Shown here: positions 1 through 8,561 of the stretch, one piece after another | Layout of the letters: the number at the start of each line of letters is the position of its first letter | Numbering within the stretch: the stretch's first letter is position 1 | Assembly: GCA_905221295.1 (NCBI GenBank) | Contig: CAJNCP010000006.1 | Span: forward strand, 19,381 to 83,380 | Length of the DNA stretch: 64,000 nt | Direction: 5' to 3' | From: a bacterium | GTDB taxonomy: Bacteria > Bacillota > Bacilli > Lactobacillales > Streptococcaceae | The notes under the pieces: generated by a model | The model's database searches: none | What the model was told of the DNA's origin: nothing | What the model saw: the letters and a program-made list of their open reading frames with translations, nothing else | Position numbers and translations under genes: made by a program

Positions 1-1051
1 CACTTGCATAACCATTTATAGCTCTAAATGGCATAAAGAAGGTCGAAATAAAGGGAATGTAAGACCCAATTTTCAAAACTAAATTGTCCCCTGCTACACC
101 TAGAGCTGTCACTCCAAAAAAACCACCTATAATCAAAATCATCAAAGGCGACAAGGCCTTACCGGCATCTTCAGGACGAGAAACCATAGATCCTAGGAAG
201 GCTGCCAAGACTACATACATAAAGAGACTGACCAAAATAAAGAGCAAGGTATTCAGTGAGAAGGCATCTCCCAAATGGTTTAAAATACCTGAATTTGCCA
301 AGAATGGTAGGTCTTTAAAGAGAAGTAGCGCAGCAAGTCCACCCACTACGTAAATGCCAATATGGGTCAAAATCACAAGAAGCAAGGCAATCATGCGAGC
401 GTAGAAATAATGACTAGCTCGGATACTAGAGAAGACCACTTCCATGATTTTGGTTCCTTTCTCGCTAGCCACTTCCTGAGCAGTGACACTAGCATAAGTA
501 ATCAAGATCATATAAAGGAAGAAACCAAGCCCCGCAGCCGCAATGGTTTGGACCATCTTTTTATTTTCTTTAGATTCGTCAATCTTCTCAGTAAAGTCAA
601 CGGTTTGAGCCAGGAATTTTTCCTGTTCTTGAGACAAATTAGCTGCCGAGCGATTGAGTTGGTATTGAAGCTCATTGAGCTTATTGGTTACTGCTAGCTT
701 GATACCTGTTTCAAGAGAAGTTTCACCGTGATAGACGGCCTTGAGAACACTGTCCTCTTGGTCAATGGTTAGGTAACCCTTGATTTTCTCATCCTTGATA
801 GCAGCTTGGGCACTGGCTTCATCCTGATAGTCAAAGTTAATGCCATTGGTACCCTTGAGTCCCTCAGCTACAGATGGCACTGTTGTTACTACTGCTACCT
901 TGCTATTTTTAGCCATCGAAGAATTTTGGAGATAGCCGATTCCTACAGATAATCCTAAAAAGAGGAACGGCGAAATCACCATAAAGAAGAAACTCCACGA
1001 CTTGACATGTCGAAGATAGGTTTCCTTCATTACAACCCACATATTTCTCAT
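1..1051 (-). CDS. ABC-2 type transporter permease, NatB-like (partial, 3' end outside window)
   Basis: The reading frame stays open from the ATG at 1051 to the window edge, giving about 350 residues; the family is usually near 400, so the C-terminus is missing. A first membrane segment lies at about residues 19-40, followed by an extracytoplasmic domain of about 130 residues and then several hydrophobic helices. This is the layout of NatB/ABC-2 permeases that export ions, drugs or peptides. The start codon overlaps the stop of the upstream ATPase gene (ATGA), so the two are translationally coupled and form one exporter. The substrate cannot be inferred. Family assignment is confident, function is not. 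Confidence 0.8.
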   Translation of the reverse strand, partial: MRNMWVVMKETYLRHVKSWSFFFMVISPFLFLGLSVGIGYLQNSSMAKNSKVAVVTTVPSVAEGLKGTNGINFDYQDEASAQAAIKDEKIKGYLTIDQEDSVLKAVYHGETSLETGIKLAVTNKLNELQYQLNRSAANLSQEQEKFLAQTVDFTEKIDESKENKKMVQTIAAAGLGFFLYMILITYASVTAQEVASEKGTKIMEVVFSSIRASHYFYARMIALLLVILTHIGIYVVGGLAALLLFKDLPFLANSGILNHLGDAFSLNTLLFILVSLFMYVVLAAFLGSMVSRPEDAGKALSPLMILIIGGFFGVTALGVAGDNLVLKIGSYIPFISTFFMPFRAINGYAS

Positions 1052-1941
1052 ACTTCCACCCCTGATTCTAGTTTAAAGATTTCATCGATTGTTGGAGCTT
1101 GTTGGTCAAAGGTCGCGATGTATTGACCTTGAGTGAGGATGGGGAAGAGTTCCCTTCCAGCGCTCTCATCATCTAGGATCAATTTCCAACTACCTTGCTT
1201 GGTCAAGCTCACTTGTTTGACGTGAGGAAGACTTTCCAGTTCTTCCTTGCTTCGTTCACTTGAAACAAAGAGACGTGTTTTCCCGTATTGATTGCGAACT
1301 TCTTGGACCGGTCCATGCAAGACTACACGCCCATCTCGAATCATCAGAATATCATCGCAAAGCTCCTCGACATTGGTCATGACATGGTCAGAAAAGATAA
1401 TGGTCGCCCCACGCTCTTTTTCTTTCAGAATGACCTGCTTGAGCAACTCGGTATTGACTGGATCCAGTCCACTAAAAGGCTCATCCAAGATAATCAAGTC
1501 TGGTTCATGAATCAGGGTGATAATCAGCTGAATTTTCTGCTGATTCCCTTTGGAAAGGCTCTTGATTTTGTCGGTTAATTTCCCCTTAACTTCCAGTTTT
1601 TCCATCCATTGAGGGAGTTTTTCCTTGACCTCCTTAGCATCCATACCCTTTAGAGTAGCCAAGTAACGAACTTGTTCAAGGACTGTCAACTTGGGCATGA
1701 GACTGCGTTCCTCAGGCAGATAACCAATCCGAGCGTAGGTTTCTTGACGAATATCCTGCCCATCCAGACTGATCTCTCCTTGGTACTCCAAAAATTTTAA
1801 AATACTGTGGAAAATCGTTGTTTTCCCAGCACCATTTTTCCCGACCAGCCCTAGAATTCGTCCTGGACTTGCCTGAAAATCCACACCAAACAAGACTTGC
1901 TTGGAACCGAAACTTTTCTCTAGATTTCTTACTTCTAGCAT
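1048..1941 (-). CDS. ABC transporter ATP-binding protein, NatA-like
   Basis: A 297-residue nucleotide-binding subunit. Walker A (GKNGAGKTT) is at residues 34-42, the signature motif LSKGN at 129-133 and Walker B (LIILDEP) at about 149-155. The roughly 80-residue C-terminal extension is typical of NatA/CcmA-type exporter ATPases. It would power the permease encoded immediately downstream, whose start overlaps this stop codon. The ATG is preceded by a GGAGGTGGAAG ribosome-binding region, and a good promoter lies 30-55 bp upstream. The substrate (sodium, drug or peptide) is not predictable from sequence. Confidence 0.9.
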   Translation of the reverse strand: MLEVRNLEKSFGSKQVLFGVDFQASPGRILGLVGKNGAGKTTIFHSILKFLEYQGEISLDGQDIRQETYARIGYLPEERSLMPKLTVLEQVRYLATLKGMDAKEVKEKLPQWMEKLEVKGKLTDKIKSLSKGNQQKIQLIITLIHEPDLIILDEPFSGLDPVNTELLKQVILKEKERGATIIFSDHVMTNVEELCDDILMIRDGRVVLHGPVQEVRNQYGKTRLFVSSERSKEELESLPHVKQVSLTKQGSWKLILDDESAGRELFPILTQGQYIATFDQQAPTIDEIFKLESGVEV

Positions 1942-1968
1942 CTTCCACCTCCGAAATATTTTGCACTT

Positions 1969-1997
1969 ATTATACTCCTTTTTGACAGCCTTTGCAA
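1969..1997 (-). promoter_or_regulatory. Promoter for the NatAB-like operon
   Basis: On the minus strand, TTGCAA (1992-1997) and TATAAT (1969-1974) are separated by 17 bp, close to the sigma-A consensus. It sits about 30 bp before the ATPase start codon. Confidence 0.7.
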
Positions 1998-2159
1998 GGA
2001 TTTATGTCCATTTTTAACATGATAATTTATAGTAAATAATATCGACTTTAAGGATTTTAAGTGCTTCAGTGATAGCTTTAGTATAACTCATTAAAAACTA
2101 TCCGGGAGGACTTTTTCCTCAACTGTCTGTTTTTGATCCTGAACTGGCATTTTAAGAAT

Positions 2160-2187
2160 TTAAAAATCCACCCCGAAGGATGGATTA
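2160..2187 (-). terminator. Rho-independent terminator after pheT
   Basis: The minus strand reads AATCCA, a short loop, TGGATT and then a T run, a few bases after the pheT stop. The remaining bases between here and the ABC promoter (1998-2159) show no gene. Confidence 0.65.
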
Positions 2188-2192
2188 ATGAT

Positions 2193-4598
2193 TTAACGCA
2201 CTTCTGCCTTCACTTTTTCTTCAAGTGATACTTGGATTTTCTCCATGTAACGTGCAACTTCTTCGTCCGTCAAGCTATCTTCTGGATTTTGGAAAGTTAG
2301 GCTATAAGCCATTGACTTCATGCCAAGTCCTAGTTTTTCACCTGAGAAGACGTCAAAGAGTTTGATATCTGTCAAACGTTTTACGCCTGCAGCTTGGATA
2401 GCGTCCACAACTTCTTGGTGAGTCACTTCTGTCTTGAGAAGTAGAGCAATATCACGACTAACAGCTGGGAATTTGGTGATTTCCACAAATGGAGCAGCAG
2501 GTTGCAGTGCAGCTTCGATGGCTGAAAGGTTGAGCTCCGCTACATAAGTTTCTGGAATATCGTAAGCCTTGGCAGTGACTGGATGCACTTGGCCAAGGAA
2601 ACCAAGAACTTGGTCACCGAGTGAAATCACGGCTGTACGGCCTGGGTGAAGGCTAGCAATCTCAGCTGTTGCTGTATAAGTCACTTCAAGTCCCAAACGA
2701 GCAAAGAGGGCTTCAAGGATTCCCTTAGCATAGAAGAAATCAACTGGAACTGCTGCTGTTTGGAAGTCTTTTTCAGCAACCAAGCCTGTCAAGGCAAGAG
2801 CAAAGCTATTGATCTCATTTGGTAGGTCTTCTTTTGGATTGCCTGTTTGTTCAAAGACTTTTCCAATCTCGTAAAGAGCCAAGTTTTTGTTCTTACGAGC
2901 TACGTTGTAGGCAACTGTATCAAGGATACCTGAAATCATATTTTGACGGAGGACAGAACGATCCACAGTCATTGGCCACATGAGCTCAGTAAGGTTACTC
3001 GGTTTAGCTGTGAACTCAACTGCTTTTTCAGGCGTTGTCAGAGCGTAGGTGATGATTTCTGTCAAGCCTGCTCCTTCAGCGATTGTACGAACTTGGCGAC
3101 GCAATTTTTGTGTCGCAGTCAATTCACCTGCTGTGCCATCGTCTTTTGGAAGACTGGTTGGCAAACGGTCGTAACCGTAGATACGAGCGATTTCTTCAAA
3201 GAGGTCCGCTTCGATGGCGATATCCCAACGACGACGTGGAACGCTAACGGTAAAGCTGTCTGCATTTCCAGAAAGACCAAAGCCAAGACGACGGAAGACA
3301 TCTTCTACATCAGCGTATGAAAGCTCTGTTCCAAGAACGCGGTTAACGTCTGCAAGAGTAGAAGAAACTTCCACATCAGAGGTATCAAGCCCACCTGCTG
3401 AAACGATACCTTTACGCACCGTCGCACCTGCAAGATCAGCAATCATGCTCGCTGCCGCATCAAGGGCTTCGTTAACAGTTGCCACATTGATCCCTTTTTC
3501 AAAGCGAGAAGACGACTCAGAACGAAGATTCAAGCGACCGCTGGTCTTACGAATAGATTTGCCATTGAAAACAGCAGCTTCAAGGACAACACGACTAGAT
3601 TTTTCAGAGATTTCCGTTGCTTGACCACCCATAACACCAGCAAGGGCAACTGGCTTGTCTGCGACAGTGATGACTAGGTCAGTTTCTGCAAGTTCACGTT
3701 CTTCACCGTCCAAGGTCACTAATTTTTCACCAGCACGCGCTTCACGCACACGGATGTCAGTCCCTTCAAAGGTATCCAAGTCAAAGGCATGCATAGGTTG
3801 ACCAAAGTAAAGCAAGATATAGTTGGTCACGTCTACAACGTTATTGATGGGACGGATACCTTCATTCATAAGAAGGTTTTGCAACCACTGTGGACTTGGT
3901 GCAATAGTCACATTGTCCAAGATACGAGCGGCATAGTATGGCGCCTTATCTGTTTCAATCCCTACAGAAAGAGCATCTCCTGCACTTTCATTTGTTTCTG
4001 TTAAACTGCATTCGTTAAAGCTAACTGCCTTGTCATAGATGGCTGCTACTTCGTGAGCCACCCCGCGCATAGAAAGAGCGTCCGCACGGTTTGGTGTGAT
4101 AGAAAGTTCGATGATTTCATCATCCAAGTCTAGGTAAGAGAAGACTTCCTCACCTGGTACTGCATCTTGAGGCAAGATTTGGATACCATCTGCGAATTCC
4201 TTTGGTACAACTGATTCAGAAATTCCCAATTCACCAAGTGAACAAATCATCCCAAGTGACTCAAGACCACGAATTTTTCCTTTTTTAATCTTGTAGTTGT
4301 CAGCGATACGGGCACCTGGAAGAGCCACCATGACCTTGATACCAGCACGCACATTCGGAGCACCACAAACGATTTGACGGGCTTCTTCTTCGCCAACATT
4401 AACCTGACAAACATGGAGATGAGTTTCTGGCACATCTTCGCAAGAAAGCACCTCACCGACGACAATTTTTGAGAGACCAGCAGCAGGTGATTCCACACCT
4501 TCTACCTCAATCCCTGTGGTTGACATTTTTTCAGCCAACTCTTGTGATGGCACATCAATGTCCACCAACTCTTTTAACCATTTATAAGATACTAACAT
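2193..4598 (-). CDS. pheT: Phenylalanine--tRNA ligase beta subunit
   Basis: An 801-residue protein of the normal bacterial PheT length. It forms the alpha2-beta2 enzyme with PheS and charges tRNA-Phe in the cytoplasm. Domains in order: an EMAPII-like tRNA-binding domain (about 39-150), B3/B4 editing domain (about 210-380), B5 domain (about 405-480), a catalytic-like core, and a C-terminal anticodon-binding FDX-ACB domain (about 705-798, beginning near [12 protein letters not shown]). It lies 131 bp after pheS in the same direction and is presumably controlled by the same T-box leader. That gap shows no gene; in pneumococcus I recall a small acetyltransferase gene here, which is absent from this window. 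Confidence 0.97.
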   Translation of the reverse strand: MLVSYKWLKELVDIDVPSQELAEKMSTTGIEVEGVESPAAGLSKIVVGEVLSCEDVPETHLHVCQVNVGEEEARQIVCGAPNVRAGIKVMVALPGARIADNYKIKKGKIRGLESLGMICSLGELGISESVVPKEFADGIQILPQDAVPGEEVFSYLDLDDEIIELSITPNRADALSMRGVAHEVAAIYDKAVSFNECSLTETNESAGDALSVGIETDKAPYYAARILDNVTIAPSPQWLQNLLMNEGIRPINNVVDVTNYILLYFGQPMHAFDLDTFEGTDIRVREARAGEKLVTLDGEERELAETDLVITVADKPVALAGVMGGQATEISEKSSRVVLEAAVFNGKSIRKTSGRLNLRSESSSRFEKGINVATVNEALDAAASMIADLAGATVRKGIVSAGGLDTSDVEVSSTLADVNRVLGTELSYADVEDVFRRLGFGLSGNADSFTVSVPRRRWDIAIEADLFEEIARIYGYDRLPTSLPKDDGTAGELTATQKLRRQVRTIAEGAGLTEIITYALTTPEKAVEFTAKPSNLTELMWPMTVDRSVLRQNMISGILDTVAYNVARKNKNLALYEIGKVFEQTGNPKEDLPNEINSFALALTGLVAEKDFQTAAVPVDFFYAKGILEALFARLGLEVTYTATAEIASLHPGRTAVISLGDQVLGFLGQVHPVTAKAYDIPETYVAELNLSAIEAALQPAAPFVEITKFPAVSRDIALLLKTEVTHQEVVDAIQAAGVKRLTDIKLFDVFSGEKLGLGMKSMAYSLTFQNPEDSLTDEEVARYMEKIQVSLEEKVKAEVR

Positions 4599-4729
4599 AA
4601 TTCTGATTCTAAGATCCCTCCAAGTAAGATCTTTTCAATTCCTTTCTTTTTCTTCGAGTCAGTCATTTCTATTTCTAAACTATGTAAAAACGAGAGCGAC
4701 TGTATAGGACTGTGTTTCAGGTTTCAATC

Positions 4730-5776
4730 TTATTTAAACTGTTCTGAGAAGCGGACATCCCCTTGGTAGAATCCACGGATATCGTTGATTCCGTAACGGA
4801 GCATAGCTACACGCTCTTGTCCAAGACCAAAGGCAAAGCCAGAGTATACAGTTGCATCGATACCACTCATCTCAAGGACACGTGGGTGAACCATACCAGC
4901 ACCCATGATTTCGATCCAACCCGTTTTCTTACATACATTACAGCCTTCTCCACCACACTTGAAGCAAGAAACATCTACCTCAACAGATGGCTCTGTGAAT
5001 GGGAAATAAGATGGACGCAAACGAATCTGACGCTCTTCACCAAACATTTTTTGGACAATCAACTGAAGGGTTCCTTGAAGGTCTGCCATAGAGATGTTTT
5101 TCCCAACAACCAAGCCTTCGATTTGGTGGAACTGGTGACTGTGGGTTGCATCGTCCGTATCACGACGGAACACACGTCCTGGTGAGATCATTTTCAAAGG
5201 ACCTTTTGAAAAATCATGAGCATCCATAGCACGCGCCTGAACTGGGGACGTGTGAGTACGGAGCAAGATTTCTTCAGTGATATAGAAAGTGTCCTGCATA
5301 TCACGAGCTGGGTGGTCTTTTGGAAGGTTCATACGCTCAAAGTTATAGTAGTCTTGCTCCACTTCAAAACCATCCACGACTTGGTAACCCATCCCGATGA
5401 AAATATCTTCGATTTCTTCACTTGTTTGTGAGAGAACATGACGGTGACCAGTCGCAACTGGGCGGCCTGGAAGCGTTACATCGATACTCTCGCTAGCCAG
5501 TTGAGCTGCGACTTTCTTTTCTTCCAAGAGCTTCGCTGTTTCTTCAAAGGCCGCTGTCAAAACATCACGCGCTTCATTAACATGTTTCCCGATGATTGGG
5601 CGCATCTCAACAGAGACATCTTTCATCCCTTTGAGGATTTCCGTAAGCGACCCTTTTTTACCAAGGACAGAGACACGCAAGTCTTGCATCTCTTTTTCAT
5701 TTTCAGCAGTAATCTGCTGCAAGCTAGCCAGCGTTTCTTCGCGAAGCGCTTTTAATTGTTCTTCAATAGTTGACAT
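4730..5776 (-). CDS. pheS: Phenylalanine--tRNA ligase alpha subunit
   Basis: The 348-residue catalytic subunit of PheRS, a class II synthetase. It has an N-terminal coiled-coil tRNA-binding arm (about 1-85), motif 2 around [20 protein letters not shown], and motif 3 near the C-terminus ([17 protein letters not shown]). A Cys cluster ([17 protein letters not shown]) is typical of Firmicute PheS. An upstream in-frame ATG at 5794 would add six residues, but the ATG at 5776 has a GGAGG Shine-Dalgarno eight bases upstream, so I start there. It is the first gene of the pheS-pheT unit and is preceded by a T-box. Confidence 0.97.
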   Translation of the reverse strand: MSTIEEQLKALREETLASLQQITAENEKEMQDLRVSVLGKKGSLTEILKGMKDVSVEMRPIIGKHVNEARDVLTAAFEETAKLLEEKKVAAQLASESIDVTLPGRPVATGHRHVLSQTSEEIEDIFIGMGYQVVDGFEVEQDYYNFERMNLPKDHPARDMQDTFYITEEILLRTHTSPVQARAMDAHDFSKGPLKMISPGRVFRRDTDDATHSHQFHQIEGLVVGKNISMADLQGTLQLIVQKMFGEERQIRLRPSYFPFTEPSVEVDVSCFKCGGEGCNVCKKTGWIEIMGAGMVHPRVLEMSGIDATVYSGFAFGLGQERVAMLRYGINDIRGFYQGDVRFSEQFK

Positions 5777-6006
5777 AATTCCTCCATCAGTCACTTAACA
5801 GATAAAAAGAAAACCACATGCCAAAAACTCCACTCGGAGCGTTGACACGCGGTACCATCCGTTTTCATCTGACAAGTCAGACCTTCATTTCTAAATCCAT
5901 GCGCAAGTGAATTCACCCAGCTTTCATATAGAGAGCTTGCAGTCACGGCTCTCCTCCCTGATATACTTCCCTTGAGTTACTAGTCTTGCGGATTCCTATT
6001 CAATTA
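5777..6006 (-). promoter_or_regulatory. T-box leader (tRNA-Phe sensing) of pheST
   Basis: The minus strand carries the conserved T-box core GGATGGTACCGCG at 5848-5860. Just after it comes a short terminator candidate (CTCC loop GGAG then TTTTT, 5823-5839). A Stem I region with complementary GGAGAGC/GCTCTC segments lies at about 5925-5975. A UUC triplet inside GTGAATTCAC (about 5909-5914) lies some 95 nt from the predicted transcript start and is a plausible phenylalanine specifier; that reading is inference. Uncharged tRNA-Phe would stabilise the antiterminator and allow pheST transcription. Confidence 0.9.
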
Positions 6007-6012
6007 CTACTT

Positions 6013-6041
6013 AGTTTATCAGATTTTTACCATTCTTGCAA
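6013..6041 (-). promoter_or_regulatory. pheS promoter
   Basis: TTGCAA (6036-6041) and TAAACT (6013-6018) on the minus strand are separated by 17 bp. They place the transcript start near 6006, at the 5' end of the T-box. Confidence 0.65.
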
Positions 6042-6049
6042 GAGCTATC

Positions 6050-6700
6050 TCACTTCTGCTTGCCTTTAAATCGCCATTGGAAACGGAGCTTGTCATAGAA
6101 AGGAAATTCGATAAATAAGACTCCCAAACCCACACAGAAACTGGCAAGAACATCTGATGGGTAGTGAACTCCCAGATAGACCCGAGATAGAAGCACACTG
6201 ACTAGGTAGAAGCCAAGGACGATTTGCACAATTTTTCTCCAAACCGGATCTTTAATCCGTTGACTGAGAATGACAATCAGAGTCCCTACCATCAGAGTCA
6301 CTGCCAGAGAATGGCCACTTGGAAAAGAAAATCCCTTCTCCTCTACCAAATGTAAAATAGCTGGCCGTGGGCGCTGGTAGATATTTTTAAAGGTCACGAT
6401 TAAAAGACCGGCTAAGGCTAGATTACCCGCCATGAAGTAGCTTTCTATCTTCCACTGCTTACGATAAAAGATACAGGCTGCAATGGCAACCCAGGTGATG
6501 ATTACTGGGATATCAATCAGATGCGTAAGGGCACGGAACGGAACAGTCAAATAATCTGGCAAGTCTCCACGAAGGGCAGTCTGAAGCGGTTGATCAAAAC
6601 CGACCAGCGTTTCAGGATAGAACTTAACCATATAGCCAAGAAGGACGAAAAGTAAAAGGGCAAAACTGCCCTTCATTAAAAATGTTTGTTTATCTCTCAT
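6050..6700 (-). CDS. PAP2 family membrane phosphatase
   Basis: A 216-residue integral membrane protein with the three phosphatase motifs of the PAP2 superfamily: KNIYQRPRP at 105-113, PSGH at 127-130 and SRVYLGVHYPSD at 172-183, containing the catalytic His. Five to six hydrophobic helices surround them, placing the active site at the outer membrane face. Likely substrates are undecaprenyl pyrophosphate or phosphatidylglycerol phosphate, but the sequence does not decide. The start overlaps the end of ribU by 11 bp, so it is co-transcribed with the riboflavin transporter. The Shine-Dalgarno site is weak, consistent with translational coupling. Confidence 0.85.
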   Translation of the reverse strand: MRDKQTFLMKGSFALLLFVLLGYMVKFYPETLVGFDQPLQTALRGDLPDYLTVPFRALTHLIDIPVIITWVAIAACIFYRKQWKIESYFMAGNLALAGLLIVTFKNIYQRPRPAILHLVEEKGFSFPSGHSLAVTLMVGTLIVILSQRIKDPVWRKIVQIVLGFYLVSVLLSRVYLGVHYPSDVLASFCVGLGVLFIEFPFYDKLRFQWRFKGKQK

Positions 6701-7253
6701 AATGTTTTAAGGTTGGTTTCAAGAGGACGTATAACAACCAGAATGAAACGGCAAAGATGATACCTTCAATCAGGTTAAAAGGTAAAACCATGGTCATCAA
6801 GTAGTTAGAAAGTCCTATAATTTCTCTAATATCAAAGTTGGCAAACTGCGCGTATAAAGGAACCGCATAGACATAGTTGAGAACCAACATGGCAGCAGTC
6901 AAGCCAATAGTTCCCGCTAGAGATGCTAGTAGGAAACGAAGGGTGCTGCGTTCCTTTTTCCAAATCAAACCAAAAGCGATAACAAAAACTCCCAGAGCTA
7001 CGACATTCATAGGCAAACCAATGTAGGTGTTCACTCCTTGGCTATTCAGAAGCAACTTCAAGAGTGAGCGCATCAAGAGAATTCCTAGAGCTGCTGGCAA
7101 ATCCATCACCACCAAGCCTACAAGGACTGGCAAGATACTAAACTCGATCTTGAGGAAGGTCGCCGCTGGTAAGAGCGGAAAGTCAAAGTACATCAGCACA
7201 AATGAAATGGCTGATAAAATCGCAATGGTCGAAATTCGACGTGTGTTTGTCAT
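6690..7253 (-). CDS. ribU: Riboflavin ECF transporter S component RibU
   Basis: A 187-residue protein with about six membrane helices, matching the substrate-binding S component of energy-coupling-factor transporters. It imports riboflavin together with the shared EcfAA'T module, which is encoded elsewhere. The identification rests on the fold-like pattern (N-terminal ISTIAILSAISFVLMYFDFP, characteristic of RibU) plus the FMN riboswitch directly upstream. The ATG at 7253 is preceded by GAGGAA at six-base spacing; an upstream in-frame ATG at 7268 lacks this. It overlaps the PAP2 gene downstream. Confidence 0.9.
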   Translation of the reverse strand: MTNTRRISTIAILSAISFVLMYFDFPLLPAATFLKIEFSILPVLVGLVVMDLPAALGILLMRSLLKLLLNSQGVNTYIGLPMNVVALGVFVIAFGLIWKKERSTLRFLLASLAGTIGLTAAMLVLNYVYAVPLYAQFANFDIREIIGLSNYLMTMVLPFNLIEGIIFAVSFWLLYVLLKPTLKHYER

Positions 7254-7409
7254 AACAGGTTCCTCCAATTTTCTATAAAATCAGAAGAAGTTGGAAAGGA
7301 TCCCTCTATCTATTCTCACTTTTTATATCCCAAAAGTTCCCTCTCACTCTTTTGAGCAAGCGGTTGCAATTCATCTATAAACCAATCAGAACAGACAAAG
7401 CCATTCTTT

Positions 7410-7622
7410 CGTCTTCTCCCATCCAGACTATACTGTCGGTTGTGGAATCGCACCACATCAGCTTGCGCTCGCGGACTTCTTTAACTAAGATATTTTGGAT
7501 TAATCTAGGCGTCGCAGTCGAAGATAATACTTGAGTATATCGAGACAAGACAACGAAGAGTAAGGCAAAATAGCTAGTTAAAGTCACCGCCGGTCGGGAA
7601 TCTCACCCAGCCCTGAAGACCC
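7410..7622 (-). promoter_or_regulatory. FMN riboswitch (RFN element) of ribU
   Basis: The minus strand begins with the conserved block TCTTCAGGGCTGGGTG, then ATTCCCGACCGGCGGT, and ends with GTCCGCGAGCG, TGATGTGGTG and GACAGTATAGTCTGGATGGG, all in RFN order. FMN binding would switch off ribU and the PAP2 gene. The variable arm between GGCGGT and CCGCGAGC is unusually long, roughly 110 nt, and forms its own extended stem (GACTTTAACTA pairing with TTAGTTAAAG). The 155 bp between the element and ribU contain no gene and presumably hold the expression platform. Confidence 0.95.
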
Positions 7623-7626
7623 CTTT

Positions 7627-7655
7627 ATCATAACAAAAAACGCTTGCAAGTGCAA
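7627..7655 (-). promoter_or_regulatory. ribU promoter, overlapping the trmL terminator
   Basis: TTGCAC (7650-7655) and TATGAT (7627-7632) on the minus strand have a 17-bp spacer, placing the transcript start at the 5' edge of the riboswitch. The -35 box lies inside the terminator stem of trmL. Confidence 0.65.
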
Positions 7656-7660
7656 GCATT
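7634..7660 (-). terminator. Rho-independent terminator after trmL
   Basis: The minus strand reads GCTTGC, loop ACTT, GCAAGC, then a run of six T, five bases beyond the trmL stop. Confidence 0.75.
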
Positions 7661-7664
7661 TTGA

Positions 7665-8168
7665 TTATTTCAATTTATCTGCTTCATAGGTGTGAACAAG
7701 CTCAAGACCTGCAAAATTCTGCTGACGAAGAGCCTCATATACAATCATGCAGACGGTATTCGAAACATTGAGACTGCGGACATGTTCATCATTCATAGGA
7801 ATACGGAGAGCCTTTTCGGGATGCTCCCGCATAAAGTCCTCAGGCAAGCCCTTGTCTTCACGTCCAAAGAGAAAATAATGGTCCTCGTCCGTCGATAAAT
7901 CAGCTTCAGAATAGACCTTTTCTGCAAATTTTGAAATCAGATAGAGTTTTCCCTTCATCTGAGACATGAAATCTTCCAAACTGTCATAAAAATGAATCTC
8001 TAACTTATCCCAATAATCCAAACCAGCCCGTTTCATCTTGCGATCATCAATGGGAAAGCCCATTGGTTTAATGATATGGAGGGGAGAATTGGTCGCAGCG
8101 CAAGTACGCGCAATGTTACCTGTATTTTGTGGAATCTGAGGTTCAAATAATACAATGTGATTTGTCAT
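7665..8168 (-). CDS. trmL: tRNA (cytidine/uridine-2'-O-)-methyltransferase TrmL
   Basis: A 167-residue SPOUT-class methyltransferase that 2'-O-methylates the wobble base of tRNA-Leu isoacceptors using SAM. Family motifs are the N-terminal [20 protein letters not shown], the central [10 protein letters not shown] and the C-terminal knot segment [18 protein letters not shown]. Length matches TrmL/CspR. The ATG at 8168 follows AAGGAAG at six-base spacing, so the longer in-frame extension to 8207 is rejected; that extension also runs through the leader terminator. The gene is monocistronic, with its own promoter, structured leader and terminator. Confidence 0.93.
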   Translation of the reverse strand: MTNHIVLFEPQIPQNTGNIARTCAATNSPLHIIKPMGFPIDDRKMKRAGLDYWDKLEIHFYDSLEDFMSQMKGKLYLISKFAEKVYSEADLSTDEDHYFLFGREDKGLPEDFMREHPEKALRIPMNDEHVRSLNVSNTVCMIVYEALRQQNFAGLELVHTYEADKLK

Positions 8169-8182
8169 GACTGGCTTCCTTT

Positions 8183-8293
8183 TATCATTGCAAAAAAATA
8201 GCCACACTGCCCGGAGTCAAGCTCAGCAAACAGCGTGGTTAAGGCATCGTTAACTTACCTCACAACAGGTTTGAAGTAAATCAGCGAAACTAC
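8183..8293 (-). ncRNA. Structured leader RNA of trmL (unknown class)
   Basis: Between the predicted transcript start (about 8293) and the trmL Shine-Dalgarno lie several hairpins on the minus strand: AAGTA/TACTT, AACCT/AGGTAAGTT, GTTAA/TTAAC, then a strong terminator. It does not match the riboswitch, T-box or r-protein leader classes I know. It could be an attenuator controlling trmL or a stand-alone small RNA whose end lies just before the gene. Function is inferred from architecture only. Confidence 0.55.
8192..8238 (-). terminator. Terminator hairpin inside the trmL leader
   Basis: CCACGCTG (8231-8238) pairs over eight base pairs, one of them G-U, with CAGTGTGG (8202-8209). A run of seven T follows. 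It ends only about ten bases before the trmL ribosome-binding site. Confidence 0.75.
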
Positions 8294-8299
8294 TTTCTT

Positions 8300-8327
8300 A
8301 GTATAACACTTTCAGAATCATTGTCAA
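8300..8327 (-). promoter_or_regulatory. Promoter of the trmL leader
   Basis: TTGACA (8322-8327) and TATACT (8300-8305) on the minus strand are separated by 16 bp. This is one of the strongest sigma-A matches in the window. Confidence 0.8.
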
Positions 8328-8561
8328 TAGAAACGACTTGATTTTTTACTTTTTTTGATGATAATTTCATGCTTCTCTTTCTGAAAAAGGATATAAAAAG
8401 AGTAAAATTACTTCAAAGCAGAAATATCTTTATAGAAGTTAAGCAAATTTATCTTCAGAAACTTGAAAAAGTCCATTCTTCTCCCAAAAATCGGCTTGGC
8501 AGGTGCATTTTTTGCTAAAAAAGAGTATGATAGTTACATCATGAAAAAGTAGGTTTTTTAT
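8328..8561. other. Intergenic region between divergent trmL and trkA
   Basis: No gene is visible. Apart from the trmL promoter at its left edge, it is AT-rich. It contains a plausible -10 (TATGAT, about 8526) for trkA, whose -35 box is weak. Confidence 0.5.

Noticed and set aside
84-697. Two plus-strand open frames across 84-353 and 362-697
   Set aside because: They are antisense shadows of the ABC-2 permease on the minus strand, which has continuous family-like coding sequence through the same region.
1998-2159. Possible repeat or small RNA between the NatAB promoter and the pheT terminator
   Set aside because: Only a weak GAGGA/TCCTC hairpin is visible, with no promoter-terminator pair and no match to BOX or RUP that I can support.
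4599-4729. Missing gene between pheS and pheT
   Set aside because: I looked for a small acetyltransferase gene, which I recall in pneumococcus, but the 131 bp are too short and contain no coding remnant.
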